A stretch of 64,000 nt of DNA. Source: Bacillus yapensis (GTDB lineage Bacteria > Bacillota > Bacilli > Bacillales > Cytobacillaceae). Made by a program: the position numbers and the translations under genes. The notes under the pieces are model-generated. The model was not told where the DNA came from. It made no database searches and was given only the letters and a program-made list of their open reading frames with translations. Below are positions 49,973-58,737 of the stretch, piece after piece (positions within the stretch are counted from its first letter, which is position 1; every line of letters starts with the position of its first letter). The DNA is taken from positions 62,001 to 126,000 of the forward strand of contig NZ_SUND01000015.1 of assembly GCF_005280205.1 (NCBI RefSeq). Direction: 5' to 3'.

Positions 49973-51484
49973 TTATACAGGTTCCGCTTCAACTTCCTCT
50001 TCAACAATTTCTTCCGGTTCCTTCTTTTGCTCTAATAGCTTTTTGATGTCATTGACCCTTTTTCTAGAGGTTAAGATATAGAGAAAGTCCCCAGCTTCAA
50101 TAATCGTATTTCCTGTAGGGGTAACAAGGGTGTCTGTGCGAATGATGGCATTCACCAATGTTCCTTTAGGGAATGGAATATCCTGCAACGTTTTTCCAAT
50201 AATCGCTGAATCCTCCTCCATTTCATACTCCAGCATTTCTGCATCTGCTTTTCCTAATGATACAAGCTCTAACGAGTGCATTGGCGTTGTTTTCTTCGGT
50301 CCGGTTAAACCTAGCTTTTGCGCAAGCATTGTGATCGTTGAGCCATGGATTAAACAGCTTGTTAATACAACGAAAAAGACTACGTTAAAAATAAGGCTAC
50401 TTCCTTCAACATGAGCGAGAAGTGGATAAGTAGCTAAGACAATCGGCACGGCTCCTTTTAATCCAGCCCAAGACAGGAAGACCAGTTCATTTTTCGAGAA
50501 TCCCATTTTGATGGTCGATAAATAAACGGCTATCGGTCTCGCGATGAGCATTAAAATCATCGACATCAGTAATCCTTTTGAAAGGATATCCCATGTGAAT
50601 AGTTGCGAAGGGAAGACGAGTAAGCCTAAGATGACGAACATTAAGATTTGCATCATCCATGCAAAACCTTCGGAAAAACGGAAAATGGAATGCTTATAGG
50701 CAATGTTTTCAGCATTTCCAATGATAATGGCAGCGATATATACCGCAAGGAGACCGCTTCCTTTTAAAAACGCTGTAGCTCCATAAGTGAGTAAGGCAAA
50801 TGCAATCGCAAATACAGGATACAGTCCACTGGAATCAAGATTGATTTTGTTCAGTGCCGTAACAGCCAGTTTTCCAAAGACTAGTCCGAGCAAAAGGCCG
50901 ACAACAATTTGCACGATAAAAAGTCCGATCATACTCATAATGCTAGCTTCTGGATTCATTAGGAGTTCAATGGCAGAAATCGTTAAAAGCACAGCCATTG
51001 GATCATTGGAGCCCGATTCTGCTTCGAGTGTAGCAGCGATACGAGGTTTAATATTTTGTCCTTTTAACACGGCGAAAACAGCTGCTGCATCTGTAGAACC
51101 GACGATGGCGCCGAACAGAATGGATTCGAGCCAACCGATATCGAGAATGAATTTTGCGGCAAGTGCAACGATTCCGGAGGTAATTAATACACCGATTGTT
51201 GCAAGGGAAAGGGATGGGGCAATAACGGGTTTTACTGATTTCCAGCTCGTTTGGATTCCTCCCTCAAATAAGATAATAATTAGGGCTAAGATTCCAATCA
51301 TCTGGGCGAGTTGTGCGTTATCAAAATAAATGATACCAAGCACATCGCTTCCCATGATAATCCCGACCATAATAAAGAGCACAAGGGATGGGACACCTAA
51401 ACGGGAAGAGAATTTTGTGGTGAGGACACCGACAATGAGAAAAGTAGCGGCTAATAACACAAATGAGTCAGTTACCGTCATCAA
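49973..51484 (-). CDS. Potassium/proton antiporter, CPA1 (NhaP2/CvrA) type with TrkA-C domain
   Basis: The 503-residue protein has about 12-13 helices with the CPA motifs LIIILFEGGIQTSWKSV, GAIVGSTDAAAVFAVLKG and AESGSNDPMAVLL, and GLKGAVPIVLATYPLL. A cytoplasmic TrkA-C domain (about 395-470, with LEYEMEEDSAIIGKTLQDI) and an acidic glutamate-rich tail follow. The TrkA-C domain points to K+ (or Na+)/H+ exchange controlled by ligand. The gene starts ATGATG after an AGAGAG-type site, so either ATG may be used. Confidence 0.92.
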   Translation of the reverse strand: MMTVTDSFVLLAATFLIVGVLTTKFSSRLGVPSLVLFIMVGIIMGSDVLGIIYFDNAQLAQMIGILALIIILFEGGIQTSWKSVKPVIAPSLSLATIGVLITSGIVALAAKFILDIGWLESILFGAIVGSTDAAAVFAVLKGQNIKPRIAATLEAESGSNDPMAVLLTISAIELLMNPEASIMSMIGLFIVQIVVGLLLGLVFGKLAVTALNKINLDSSGLYPVFAIAFALLTYGATAFLKGSGLLAVYIAAIIIGNAENIAYKHSIFRFSEGFAWMMQILMFVILGLLVFPSQLFTWDILSKGLLMSMILMLIARPIAVYLSTIKMGFSKNELVFLSWAGLKGAVPIVLATYPLLAHVEGSSLIFNVVFFVVLTSCLIHGSTITMLAQKLGLTGPKKTTPMHSLELVSLGKADAEMLEYEMEEDSAIIGKTLQDIPFPKGTLVNAIIRTDTLVTPTGNTIIEAGDFLYILTSRKRVNDIKKLLEQKKEPEEIVEEEVEAEPV

Positions 51485-51527
51485 ATCAACTCTCTTTCTA
51501 ATAGTATTTTTTGTACTTTAAACAATC

Positions 51528-52088
51528 TTATAAATTTACATCGAGGACAATGGGCAAAGTTCGCTTTTCTTCGCTTAATCCAATATAGTGAATCGTTTCA
51601 GAAGGGGTCGACTGCTGTAGTCTTTTTTGGATTAAGGAGATTGCAATCCCTTTGCGATAAGCGTGATAACCAAAGGTTTTTCTGAGTGTATGAGTACCAA
51701 TCGCGCCTTCAATTCCAGCATGTTTTGCAGCTTCGTTAATAATTCGGTAAGCTTGCTGACGTGAAATCGCGTTAACCGTTTTTCGTGATTTAAAAAGGTA
51801 ATCATTTAAGTGTAGTGTTTCTGAATTAATGCAGTTCATAATTGCTTCACGAACATGGGTATTTAAGTAAACAGGAGGGTGTTGATAGAGCGTAGAGTCT
51901 AAATACATACGTATTTCTTCATTTTCGGTCATCACGTCGGTTACACGAAGATGGATGAGTTCGCTAATTCGAATTCCGGTATTAATCCCAAATAAAAACA
52001 AGCAATAATCTCGTGGAGAGCGAGATTGTAGGTATTCTTTAATCTCATTTATCTGCTGGATGTCTTTGATGGCGTCTACGGTATTCAT
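51528..52088 (-). CDS. Stand-alone tyrosine recombinase catalytic domain (YoeC-like)
   Basis: The 186-residue protein has only the integrase catalytic domain: R40 in TGIRISEL, H133 and R136 in THTLRKTFGYHAY, and Y168 in TIHYIGLSE. The usual last histidine (LGHSS-type) is replaced by Gln-Gln, LQQSTPSET. There is no core-binding N-terminal domain. Similar short proteins, such as YoeC, occur singly in Bacillus chromosomes. It stands alone here; no attachment sites or other phage genes were seen, so it may be a domesticated regulator or recombinase. The ATG follows GGAGGATG. Confidence 0.85.
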   Translation of the reverse strand: MNTVDAIKDIQQINEIKEYLQSRSPRDYCLFLFGINTGIRISELIHLRVTDVMTENEEIRMYLDSTLYQHPPVYLNTHVREAIMNCINSETLHLNDYLFKSRKTVNAISRQQAYRIINEAAKHAGIEGAIGTHTLRKTFGYHAYRKGIAISLIQKRLQQSTPSETIHYIGLSEEKRTLPIVLDVNL

Positions 52089-52102
52089 CGTTTCATCCTC
52101 CG

Positions 52103-52142
52103 ATGTAACATAACTTAGTTAAATTATATATTTATGTAACAT
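52103..52142. promoter_or_regulatory. Direct repeat ATGTAACAT flanking the recombinase promoter region
   Basis: ATGTAACAT occurs at 52103-52111 and 52134-52142, 31 bp apart start to start, with an AT-rich spacer. It is 15-54 bp upstream of the recombinase start, so it may be a paired binding site for a regulator or for the recombinase itself. Confidence 0.4.
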
Positions 52143-52240
52143 GAACTTCAAGAAACTTGTTTTTTTTTCAATCTGTATAAAGTAGGTAATAAGATAGGTT
52201 GTGTAAATGGGGAAATGTTCGAAAGCGAATGGTAATCACT

Positions 52241-52283
52241 AAAAAAGTGGAGTCCAGGTCAATTAGGACTCCACTTTAAAAAA
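52241..52283 (-). terminator. Terminator of the DAACS symporter gene
   Basis: AAAGTGGAGTCC and GGACTCCACTTT, a 12-bp perfect stem, followed by six Ts on the minus strand. Confidence 0.9.
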
Positions 52284-52313
52284 TTCACTACATGTTTTCA
52301 AAAAGACACTTTT

Positions 52314-53504
52314 TCAGCCAGCCTTCTCACTAACTGCCTCTTCATGCTTTTCTTTCCCTGACATCTTATCAACAAGTATTGTAATCGCGCCATCTCCTGT
52401 TACATTACAGGCTGTGCCGAAGCTATCCTGTGCTAGATATAAGGCGATCATTAATGAAATCATCGTTGAATCAAAGCCAAGCATTGTTTCAAGCAAGCCA
52501 AGTGCAGCCATCACAGCTCCACCTGGAACACCGGGTGCAGCAATCATTGTGATGCCAAGCATTAAAATAAATGGAAATAAAACTTCGAGCGTCACCTCTT
52601 GCCCTTGTAACATCATGACAGCGATGGAACAACTGACTAGCGTAATTGTGCTACCTGACAAATGAATAGTGGCCAACAAAGGAATTGAAAAATCGGCAAT
52701 CTTGGGACGGGCACCTGATTTTTTCACATGCTTTAAGGTCACTGGAATCGTTGAGGCAGATGATTGTGTGCCAAGTGCTGTAAAATAAGCGGGCGCCATT
52801 TCTTTTAACAGCATGAAAGGATTTTTCTTTGACATAACTCCAGCAGCTGTAAATTGAACGAGCAAGTATAGTAGATGAAGGGCAATAATCATCACGAATA
52901 CTTTTGCAAAAACACTCATAATTGTAGTGACTTGCCCACCTTGTGTCATGTTCGCAAAGATACCGAAAATATGAATCGGCAAAAGTGGAATGATGACCTT
53001 TTCCACTAATTTTTCGACAATCATGCGAAAATCATCCATTACATTTTGTAGGGCATTGCTTTTCAGAGAAGCGAGCCCTAGGCCGATTGTGAACGATAAT
53101 AAAAGTGCCGTCATGACGCCCATAATTGGAGGCATGTCCACTTGAAAAAAGCCTGATAATAATGCTTCTTCAGGGTTTGCAAATTCTTTTAGAGATTGAT
53201 TTTTTAATAATATTGGATAAAGGATGCTTGCGGCGGAAAATGCAAGCAATCCAGCAATAATCGTTGAAATATAGGCAATTCCTGTCGTAATCCCAAGAAG
53301 TTTTCCGGCCCCGCGCCCCATTGTGCCGATCCCTGGTGCGATAAATCCAATAATGATTAATGGGATCGCAAATCCAAGGAAGTTGCCAAATAGGCCATTA
53401 AAAGTGGCGAAGATTTTGATGAGCCAAGCTGGTGAAATGGAACCGAGCAAAACCCCTGCTCCGATTGCTATGATGATTCTGGGAAGTAGTCCGAACTTTT
53501 TCAT
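52314..53504 (-). CDS. Dicarboxylate/amino acid:cation symporter (DAACS, GltP/DctA family)
   Basis: The 396-residue membrane protein has eight helices and two re-entrant loops with the SSAST signature TQSSASTIPVTL, the metal-binding motif ISPL-like LATIHLSGS, and DSFGTACNVTGDGAI, where family members read D...N...D. It takes up acidic amino acids or C4-dicarboxylates with Na+ or H+. The residue set differs from GltT at several positions so the substrate is open. The ATG follows AAGGAGG. Confidence 0.9.
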   Translation of the reverse strand: MKKFGLLPRIIIAIGAGVLLGSISPAWLIKIFATFNGLFGNFLGFAIPLIIIGFIAPGIGTMGRGAGKLLGITTGIAYISTIIAGLLAFSAASILYPILLKNQSLKEFANPEEALLSGFFQVDMPPIMGVMTALLLSFTIGLGLASLKSNALQNVMDDFRMIVEKLVEKVIIPLLPIHIFGIFANMTQGGQVTTIMSVFAKVFVMIIALHLLYLLVQFTAAGVMSKKNPFMLLKEMAPAYFTALGTQSSASTIPVTLKHVKKSGARPKIADFSIPLLATIHLSGSTITLVSCSIAVMMLQGQEVTLEVLFPFILMLGITMIAAPGVPGGAVMAALGLLETMLGFDSTMISLMIALYLAQDSFGTACNVTGDGAITILVDKMSGKEKHEEAVSEKAG

Positions 53505-53762
53505 GGTGTCCTCCTTAAAAATACAACTGTTTTTATCTGATGGATTGATTATACATGGGAACGATATATCTGTTAAGAGAAATATATTATTTCAGTAAAG
53601 TAAAATAATTCAATCTATTCTAATTTTTGTCGTTGTTATTACAAATGAAACAAATCTGTGTAGATTATTGACAATTCATAGGCGGGTTTGTAAGGTGTTA
53701 ATCAAGTGGTAATTTTCATAAACATAAAAGGATGAGAATTTTGCTGTCATGAGGTTTCAGAG

Positions 53763-53852
53763 GAAAGATATTTTCGCTGTCGCGAAAAATCATAGCTCTT
53801 TTTCTGATGCAAATGTTAAAGGAAAGATATTTTGCTGATGCAAAAATCTTTA
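53763..53852 (+). repeat. Two related hairpins in the ddl leader
   Basis: Hairpin 1 (53770-53790) is ATTTTCGC-TGTC-GCGAAAAAT. Hairpin 2 (53823-53851) is AAAGATATTTTGC-TGAT-GCAAAAATCTTT. Both begin with GGAAAGATATTTT, about 59 bases apart, so they look like a duplication. They lie 120-210 bp upstream of ddl; the interval 53505-53974 has no other feature seen. They could be part of a leader RNA or a terminator pair. Confidence 0.6.
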
Positions 53853-53974
53853 ATAAAAAATTTGATCTTATCCTCGTCCTTTATCGATAAAGTGATAAAA
53901 TAAAGAAGTGTTTTTTGAGGATTTAAATTAATTACGTAAATGGAAAACTGCCCTAAAAAATGGAGGTACGTTAT

Positions 53975-55051
53975 ATGAAGACAAAATTAGGCTTATTGTA
54001 CGGGGGAAAATCTGCTGAACATAAAGTTTCATTGCAGACGGCACTCGCTGTTATAAATGCATTAGACCATGAAAAATTTGAAATTCATCCAATCTTTATT
54101 ATGGAAACTGGAGAATGGATTAAAGGGCCGCTTTTAGATGGTCCAGTTGAAACGGTAGCTGCTTTGCAATTTTCTCGTGGGGAAGCATTACCACCAACGG
54201 CATTAGCACCTACTCTATTCCAAGCAGAAAACAAAAATGAATCCTTTGATATCATTTTCCCACTTCTTCACGGACCAAATGGTGAAGATGGAACGGTACA
54301 GGGATTATTAGAATTGTTGAACCTTCCTTATGTAGGGAATGGTGTCCTAGCATCATCTGCAGGAATGGATAAAGTAATCATGAAAAATATTTTTGCTCAA
54401 GCAGGATTACCACAGGTGAACTATGTGTGGTTTATCCGTAGCGAATGGGAGCAAGATAACAATAGCGCGTATGAAAAAGTGGAAGCGGAACTCGGCTATC
54501 CTTGCTTTGTGAAACCAGCCAATCTTGGTTCAAGCGTAGGGATTAGCAAATGCTCTAATCGTGAAGAGCTTGTAGAAGCATTTAAAGAAGCCTTCCAATT
54601 TGACCGCAAAATTATCATTGAAGAAGGTGTCATCGCAAGAGAAGTAGAGCTTGGCGTGCTCGGAAACGACAATCCAGAATGCTCAGTAGCAGGGGAAATC
54701 ATTCCGAAAGTAGAATTTTATGACTACAAAGCGAAGTACGAAGACGGAGATACAGCATTGGTCATCCCAGCGGATATTACGAAGGATGAATATGAGCTTC
54801 TTTATGGCTTGGCGATTAAAGCCTTCAAATCTTTAGATTGTTCTGGTTTGGTTAGAGCGGACTTTTTCTTAACGAAGGACGGAAAAGCGTACATTAATGA
54901 AGTTAACACAATGCCTGGATTTACCCCATTTAGTATGTTCCCATTATTGTGGAAGCACACTGGTGTGGAATATCCACAATTAATTGAACGTCTAGTGAAA
55001 CTTGGTATGGAACGCTTTGATGAAAAGCAAAAGATAAAATACACAATCTAA
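53975..55051 (+). CDS. ddl: D-alanine--D-alanine ligase
   Basis: The 358-residue ATP-grasp enzyme has [15 protein letters not shown] (start), [43 protein letters not shown], and [34 protein letters not shown]. This is the DdlA/B type. It makes the D-Ala-D-Ala dipeptide that MurF uses. The ATG at 53975 follows GGAGGT at seven bases, and a short in-frame extension upstream is not used. It is followed by murF, the standard Bacillus pair. Confidence 0.97.
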   Translation: MKTKLGLLYGGKSAEHKVSLQTALAVINALDHEKFEIHPIFIMETGEWIKGPLLDGPVETVAALQFSRGEALPPTALAPTLFQAENKNESFDIIFPLLHGPNGEDGTVQGLLELLNLPYVGNGVLASSAGMDKVIMKNIFAQAGLPQVNYVWFIRSEWEQDNNSAYEKVEAELGYPCFVKPANLGSSVGISKCSNREELVEAFKEAFQFDRKIIIEEGVIAREVELGVLGNDNPECSVAGEIIPKVEFYDYKAKYEDGDTALVIPADITKDEYELLYGLAIKAFKSLDCSGLVRADFFLTKDGKAYINEVNTMPGFTPFSMFPLLWKHTGVEYPQLIERLVKLGMERFDEKQKIKYTI

Positions 55052-55143
55052 TGTGACTTCATATAGTATCGGGGCTTAAGAAAAACTTTTTAAAGGGCAC
55101 GGCAAAAGCCGTGTCTCTTCATATTACATTGGGGGTTACTCTG

Positions 55144-56520
55144 GTGATCAAGAAAACCTTAGAGCAAATTAAAAGCATGATTCAAGTGGAAAAAAACATC
55201 GACTCCTTTGGACATGTAGAGATTCATGGTGTAACAATTGATTCAAGAAAAATTAATCAAGGTAATTTATTTGTCCCGTTTAAAGGGGAACAGGTTGATG
55301 GACATCGTTATGTCGAGGACGCATTGAAAAAAGGTGCTACTGCAGCCCTTTGGCAAAAAGATGTGCCGAATCCTCCAGAGGGTCTTCCGATTATCGTTGT
55401 CGAGGATACACTCATTGCCTTGCAGGAATTGGCTAGGAGTTATCGTTCTGAGTTGGATATTAAGATTGTCGGCATTACGGGGAGCAATGGTAAAACAACG
55501 ACAAAGGACATGACTGCCAATCTCCTTGGCTTAAAATATAAGGTTCAGAAGACAGAAGGAAACTACAATAATCATATCGGTTTACCATTAACGATTCTGG
55601 GCTTAGAAACGGATACGGAAATAGCTGTTTTAGAAATGGGCATGAGTAGTATTGGAGAAATTGAATTTCTAACATTGATCGCTTGTCCGGATGCTGTTCT
55701 GATTACAAATATTGGGGAGGCTCATCTCCAGGATTTAGGTTCAAGAGAGAGAATTGCTGATGCAAAAGTCGAAATCGTAAAAGGTTTATGTGAGAATGGG
55801 CTTATCGTTTATCACGGAGATGAACCGCTACTTCGGGAACGTATGGCGCAATTCGAAAGTGTAGCGCAACTGAAAACCTTTGGTCGCTTCGAATTTAATA
55901 CATTATATCCAACTTCGATTGTACCAGCGGATAACGGAAGCCGTTTTAAGGTCAATGGATTGGAACAAGAATTTGAACTTCCTGTTTTGGGAACCCACAA
56001 TATTTTAAATGCGTTGGCTGCCATGCTAGTAGCTGATCATTTTGGTGTTTCTTATGAACAGATGAACAGCGGTTTTTCCACATTGAAGGTCACGAATATG
56101 CGTATGGAGCTTGTGGAAGGAAGCAATGGTGAAAAAATCATCAATGATGCTTATAATGCCAGCCCAACTTCCATGAAAGCTGCGATTGAATTGGTGACAA
56201 GCTTAAGTGGATACGAAAAGAAAATTCTCGTCCTTGGAGATATGCTTGAATTGGGACCTGAGGAACAGTCTTTCCATTTTGCGGTTGGTAAAGAAATTGA
56301 CTCTAGTCAAATCGATTATGTCTTTACTTTTGGTCAATTAGGAGAGTTTATAGCGAATGGCGCGAAGGAAGTTTTTCCGGAAGAGCGTGTCTTTGCTTTC
56401 TTAGATAAAACAGTATTGTTGGAACAATTAAAGAAATATACAAATCCAAAGACGCTGATTTTAGTAAAAGGATCTCGTGGCATGAAGCTTGAAGAAGTTG
56501 TTCAAGGTCTTCAGGGATAA
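55144..56520 (+). CDS. murF: UDP-N-acetylmuramoyl-tripeptide--D-alanyl-D-alanine ligase MurF
   Basis: The 458-residue Mur ligase has the N-terminal HGVTIDSRKINQGNLFVPFKG, P-loop GSNGKTT near 113-119, KTEGNYNNHIGLPLTIL, EMGMSSIGEIEFL and a C-terminal domain with VLGDMLELGPEE and VKGSRGMKLEEV. It adds D-Ala-D-Ala to the UDP-MurNAc-tripeptide. The GTG start at 55144 follows GGGGG at eight bases. A GGGCACGGC/GCCGTGTC hairpin sits between ddl and murF at about 55098-55117 and may reduce read-through. Confidence 0.95.
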   Translation: MIKKTLEQIKSMIQVEKNIDSFGHVEIHGVTIDSRKINQGNLFVPFKGEQVDGHRYVEDALKKGATAALWQKDVPNPPEGLPIIVVEDTLIALQELARSYRSELDIKIVGITGSNGKTTTKDMTANLLGLKYKVQKTEGNYNNHIGLPLTILGLETDTEIAVLEMGMSSIGEIEFLTLIACPDAVLITNIGEAHLQDLGSRERIADAKVEIVKGLCENGLIVYHGDEPLLRERMAQFESVAQLKTFGRFEFNTLYPTSIVPADNGSRFKVNGLEQEFELPVLGTHNILNALAAMLVADHFGVSYEQMNSGFSTLKVTNMRMELVEGSNGEKIINDAYNASPTSMKAAIELVTSLSGYEKKILVLGDMLELGPEEQSFHFAVGKEIDSSQIDYVFTFGQLGEFIANGAKEVFPEERVFAFLDKTVLLEQLKKYTNPKTLILVKGSRGMKLEEVVQGLQG

Positions 56521-56534
56521 TATACGGCTCTTAA

Positions 56535-56569
56535 AAACGCTTGGGACATCAAACCCAAGTGTTTTTTTG
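56535..56569 (+). terminator. Terminator of ddl-murF
   Basis: ACGCTTGGG-ACATCAAA-CCCAAGTGT followed by seven Ts, 16 bases after the murF stop. Confidence 0.92.
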
Positions 56570-56630
56570 TATGGTGCTGAAATGTAATACGAATACTACA
56601 TGTATATTTACACGTTAGGATTGAAAATAC

Positions 56631-57260
56631 ATGAAGATTCGTAATCCCTCGCTTCTTATCCTAAGCTTACTTCTTTTATGTAGTTTTATTTTACTGGCAA
56701 GGTCCTTGGATACTGTGATTGTCGATACCTTTGATACCCAAATCATACAAGCCATTCAGTTGATAAAGCAGCCTTTTTTAACTTTGGTTATGAGGTTTTT
56801 TAGTTTCATTGGTGATATCATTCCAGTCATGATTATTTCTGTCATCCTCTTCATCATTCTGTATAAGGTTTTTCATCATCGTAAAGAACTGATCCTATTC
56901 AGTATCGTATTGCTAGGATCAACAGCCTTTAATATTGGCCTTAAAGCTTATTATCAAAGAGAACGACCAACTTTGTATACAATGGTGACAGAGGAAAGCT
57001 TTAGCTTCCCAAGTGGACATTCGATGGCGGCTTTGTCATTATACGGGATTCTTACCTTCTTGTTATGGAGACATATCCCAAGACAAAGTGGTCGGATTGT
57101 TCTCATTACAATCAGCACTTTTATCCTGTTAATGATTGGGGTAAGTCGGATTTATTTAGGTGCACATTTCCCTAGTGATGTGCTAGGAGCATACCTGTTT
57201 AGTGGATTTTGGCTCGTGTTTACTATTTGGGGCTTTAAAAATTTCAAGTTATCCAGTTGA
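56631..57260 (+). CDS. PAP2-family membrane phosphatase
   Basis: The 209-residue protein has five or six helices and the three PAP2 signatures: KAYYQRERPT (K-x6-RP type), FSFPSGHSMAA and SRIYLGAHFPSDVLGAY, giving the active-site H, R and H/D residues. Such enzymes dephosphorylate lipid phosphates such as undecaprenyl pyrophosphate or phosphatidylglycerophosphate. It lies 62 bp after the terminator of murF, so it has its own promoter. A function in lipid II recycling is plausible but not shown. Confidence 0.9.
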   Translation: MKIRNPSLLILSLLLLCSFILLARSLDTVIVDTFDTQIIQAIQLIKQPFLTLVMRFFSFIGDIIPVMIISVILFIILYKVFHHRKELILFSIVLLGSTAFNIGLKAYYQRERPTLYTMVTEESFSFPSGHSMAALSLYGILTFLLWRHIPRQSGRIVLITISTFILLMIGVSRIYLGAHFPSDVLGAYLFSGFWLVFTIWGFKNFKLSS

Positions 57261-57402
57261 ATTTTTATAAATGACTTGGTAATCCTTATTAATTTGAAGT
57301 TGTATCATTGGAATCGAGGTTTGAATAGGGTGTAAAATAGGTATATGTCTAGATAAATGGGTCATTCTAAAAATGGATTCACTTGGACAGGTGGTGATTG
57401 GC

Positions 57403-58089
57403 TTGATCGGATGTTTATGTATACACGGATTTACAGGCGATCCTACTGAGGTAGAGCCTTTAGTAGAGCATTTAAAAGCAACGACAGACTGGCGTTTTGC
57501 TGTACCTACACTGCCTGGTCATGGTGAATCACTTGCTTTAAAAGGGATTAGCTATAACCAGTGGATTGAACATGCTGAAAAAGAGCTGCAAGACCTCTTG
57601 AAAACGTGTGATACGGTCTATGTTGTTGGCTTCTCCATGGGTGGGTTAATTGCGAGTTATTTGGCCGTTCATTATCCAATTAAAAAACTGATTTTACTAA
57701 GTGCGGCGGCCTACTATGTGAATCCAAGGCAACTGGGGCTTGACCTTGTAGGAATGGTGAAAGATACCTTTAAAGGAACACTGAAAGAAAATGAATTATT
57801 TATCCGGTATTCGCGAAAAATTAAAGAAACACCTATTGCGGCGACTGTGCAATTTCGAAAGCTAGTTAATAGCATTAAGCCATTGCTCCCAAAGGTGACA
57901 ATTCCTACATTGATTGCACAAGGGGAAAGCGATGGAGTGGTCCCACCCAGAAGTGCTCAATATTTATATGAGCATATTAGTACTCCCGATAAAAAGCTAA
58001 TCTATCTAAAAGAATCCAAGCATTTGATCTGTCATTGCACTGAAAGAGAAAAGCTGTTTCAAGAAGTCGTTGATTTTCTACAAAAATAA
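57403..58089 (+). CDS. Carboxylesterase/monoacylglycerol lipase-like alpha/beta hydrolase
   Basis: The 228-residue protein has the oxyanion HGFTGD, nucleophile elbow GFSMGG (S78), D in QGESDGVV, and H in KHLICHC, the catalytic triad of Est30/YvaK-type enzymes. I place the start at the TTG at 57403, five bases after GGTGGTGA; an ATG 30 bases upstream (57373) is not preceded by a Shine-Dalgarno. It probably hydrolyses short acyl esters or monoglycerides. A terminator follows at 58203. Confidence 0.86.
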   Translation: MIGCLCIHGFTGDPTEVEPLVEHLKATTDWRFAVPTLPGHGESLALKGISYNQWIEHAEKELQDLLKTCDTVYVVGFSMGGLIASYLAVHYPIKKLILLSAAAYYVNPRQLGLDLVGMVKDTFKGTLKENELFIRYSRKIKETPIAATVQFRKLVNSIKPLLPKVTIPTLIAQGESDGVVPPRSAQYLYEHISTPDKKLIYLKESKHLICHCTEREKLFQEVVDFLQK

Positions 58090-58202
58090 TATAAGAGAAA
58101 AATTGGAAGCAAAAATATTGCAGGTCTTGCGTTCCAGATAATTGCATTCAGTTCTTTAAAGTGTTAAAATTGGTTCAAAGTGTCAACGAAGAATTTCATT
58201 TC

Positions 58203-58235
58203 GGACATACTCCTGTGAGGGGAATGTCTTTTTCA
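58203..58235 (+). terminator. Terminator-like hairpin after the esterase gene
   Basis: GGACATACTCCT-GTG-AGGGGAATGTC with TTTTT. It is 114 bases downstream of the stop. Confidence 0.65.
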
Positions 58236-58451
58236 CTTTATAGATGGAACACATTTCTAACCCCCACATTAGAGAGATTCTAACTGAATCAATTATTAAA
58301 CCTCAGTTACAGCATTCATACTCAAATGGCTTATTTGCTGAAATAAGATTTTTTCTATTGGTGAAAGATAATATCGGGATGTTATTTTTAAAAAATAAAT
58401 TTAAATAAAGAAAACTGTTTGCTCCACATTTGTATCTAATTGCTAATTAGA

Positions 58452-58737
58452 TTGACATGATGGAATATTCGATAGATTTTTTGAGGAGCGCTAGGAAGTT
58501 TTACTCGAGGTCTTTTCGGCCTCTAGGATAGTTGAAGATAACTTAAGACGATACACTTAAGGAATCTTTTGTTTGTCGTTCCGTTCGCGAACCTCTTCTT
58601 TCTCTCACTTACACGATGACTTTGGTCAACGATTGCTTTTTCTAATCGTAAGTTGCAGCGGTTAGATGGCTTGAACAATCATTGTTCGTATAGGCGGCGC
58701 AAAGCAGTTTTCTAAACAAGAAGGAGAATGAAAAACA
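58452..58737 (+). promoter_or_regulatory. Long leader and candidate promoter of cshA
   Basis: TTGACA at 58452-58457 is followed at about 16 bp by AGATTT, a weak -10. The region to the cshA start is about 250 bases, contains GAGGTCTTTTCGGCCTC (58512-58530) and other dyads, and shows no ORF. Long structured leaders are common upstream of cold-shock DEAD-box genes. The 58236-58451 interval before it has no other recognised feature. Confidence 0.45.

Noticed and set aside
55098-55117. Terminator between ddl and murF
   Set aside because: The GGGCACGGC/GCCGTGTC hairpin has a poor T-tail, so it is at most a partial attenuator; ddl-murF is probably one operon.
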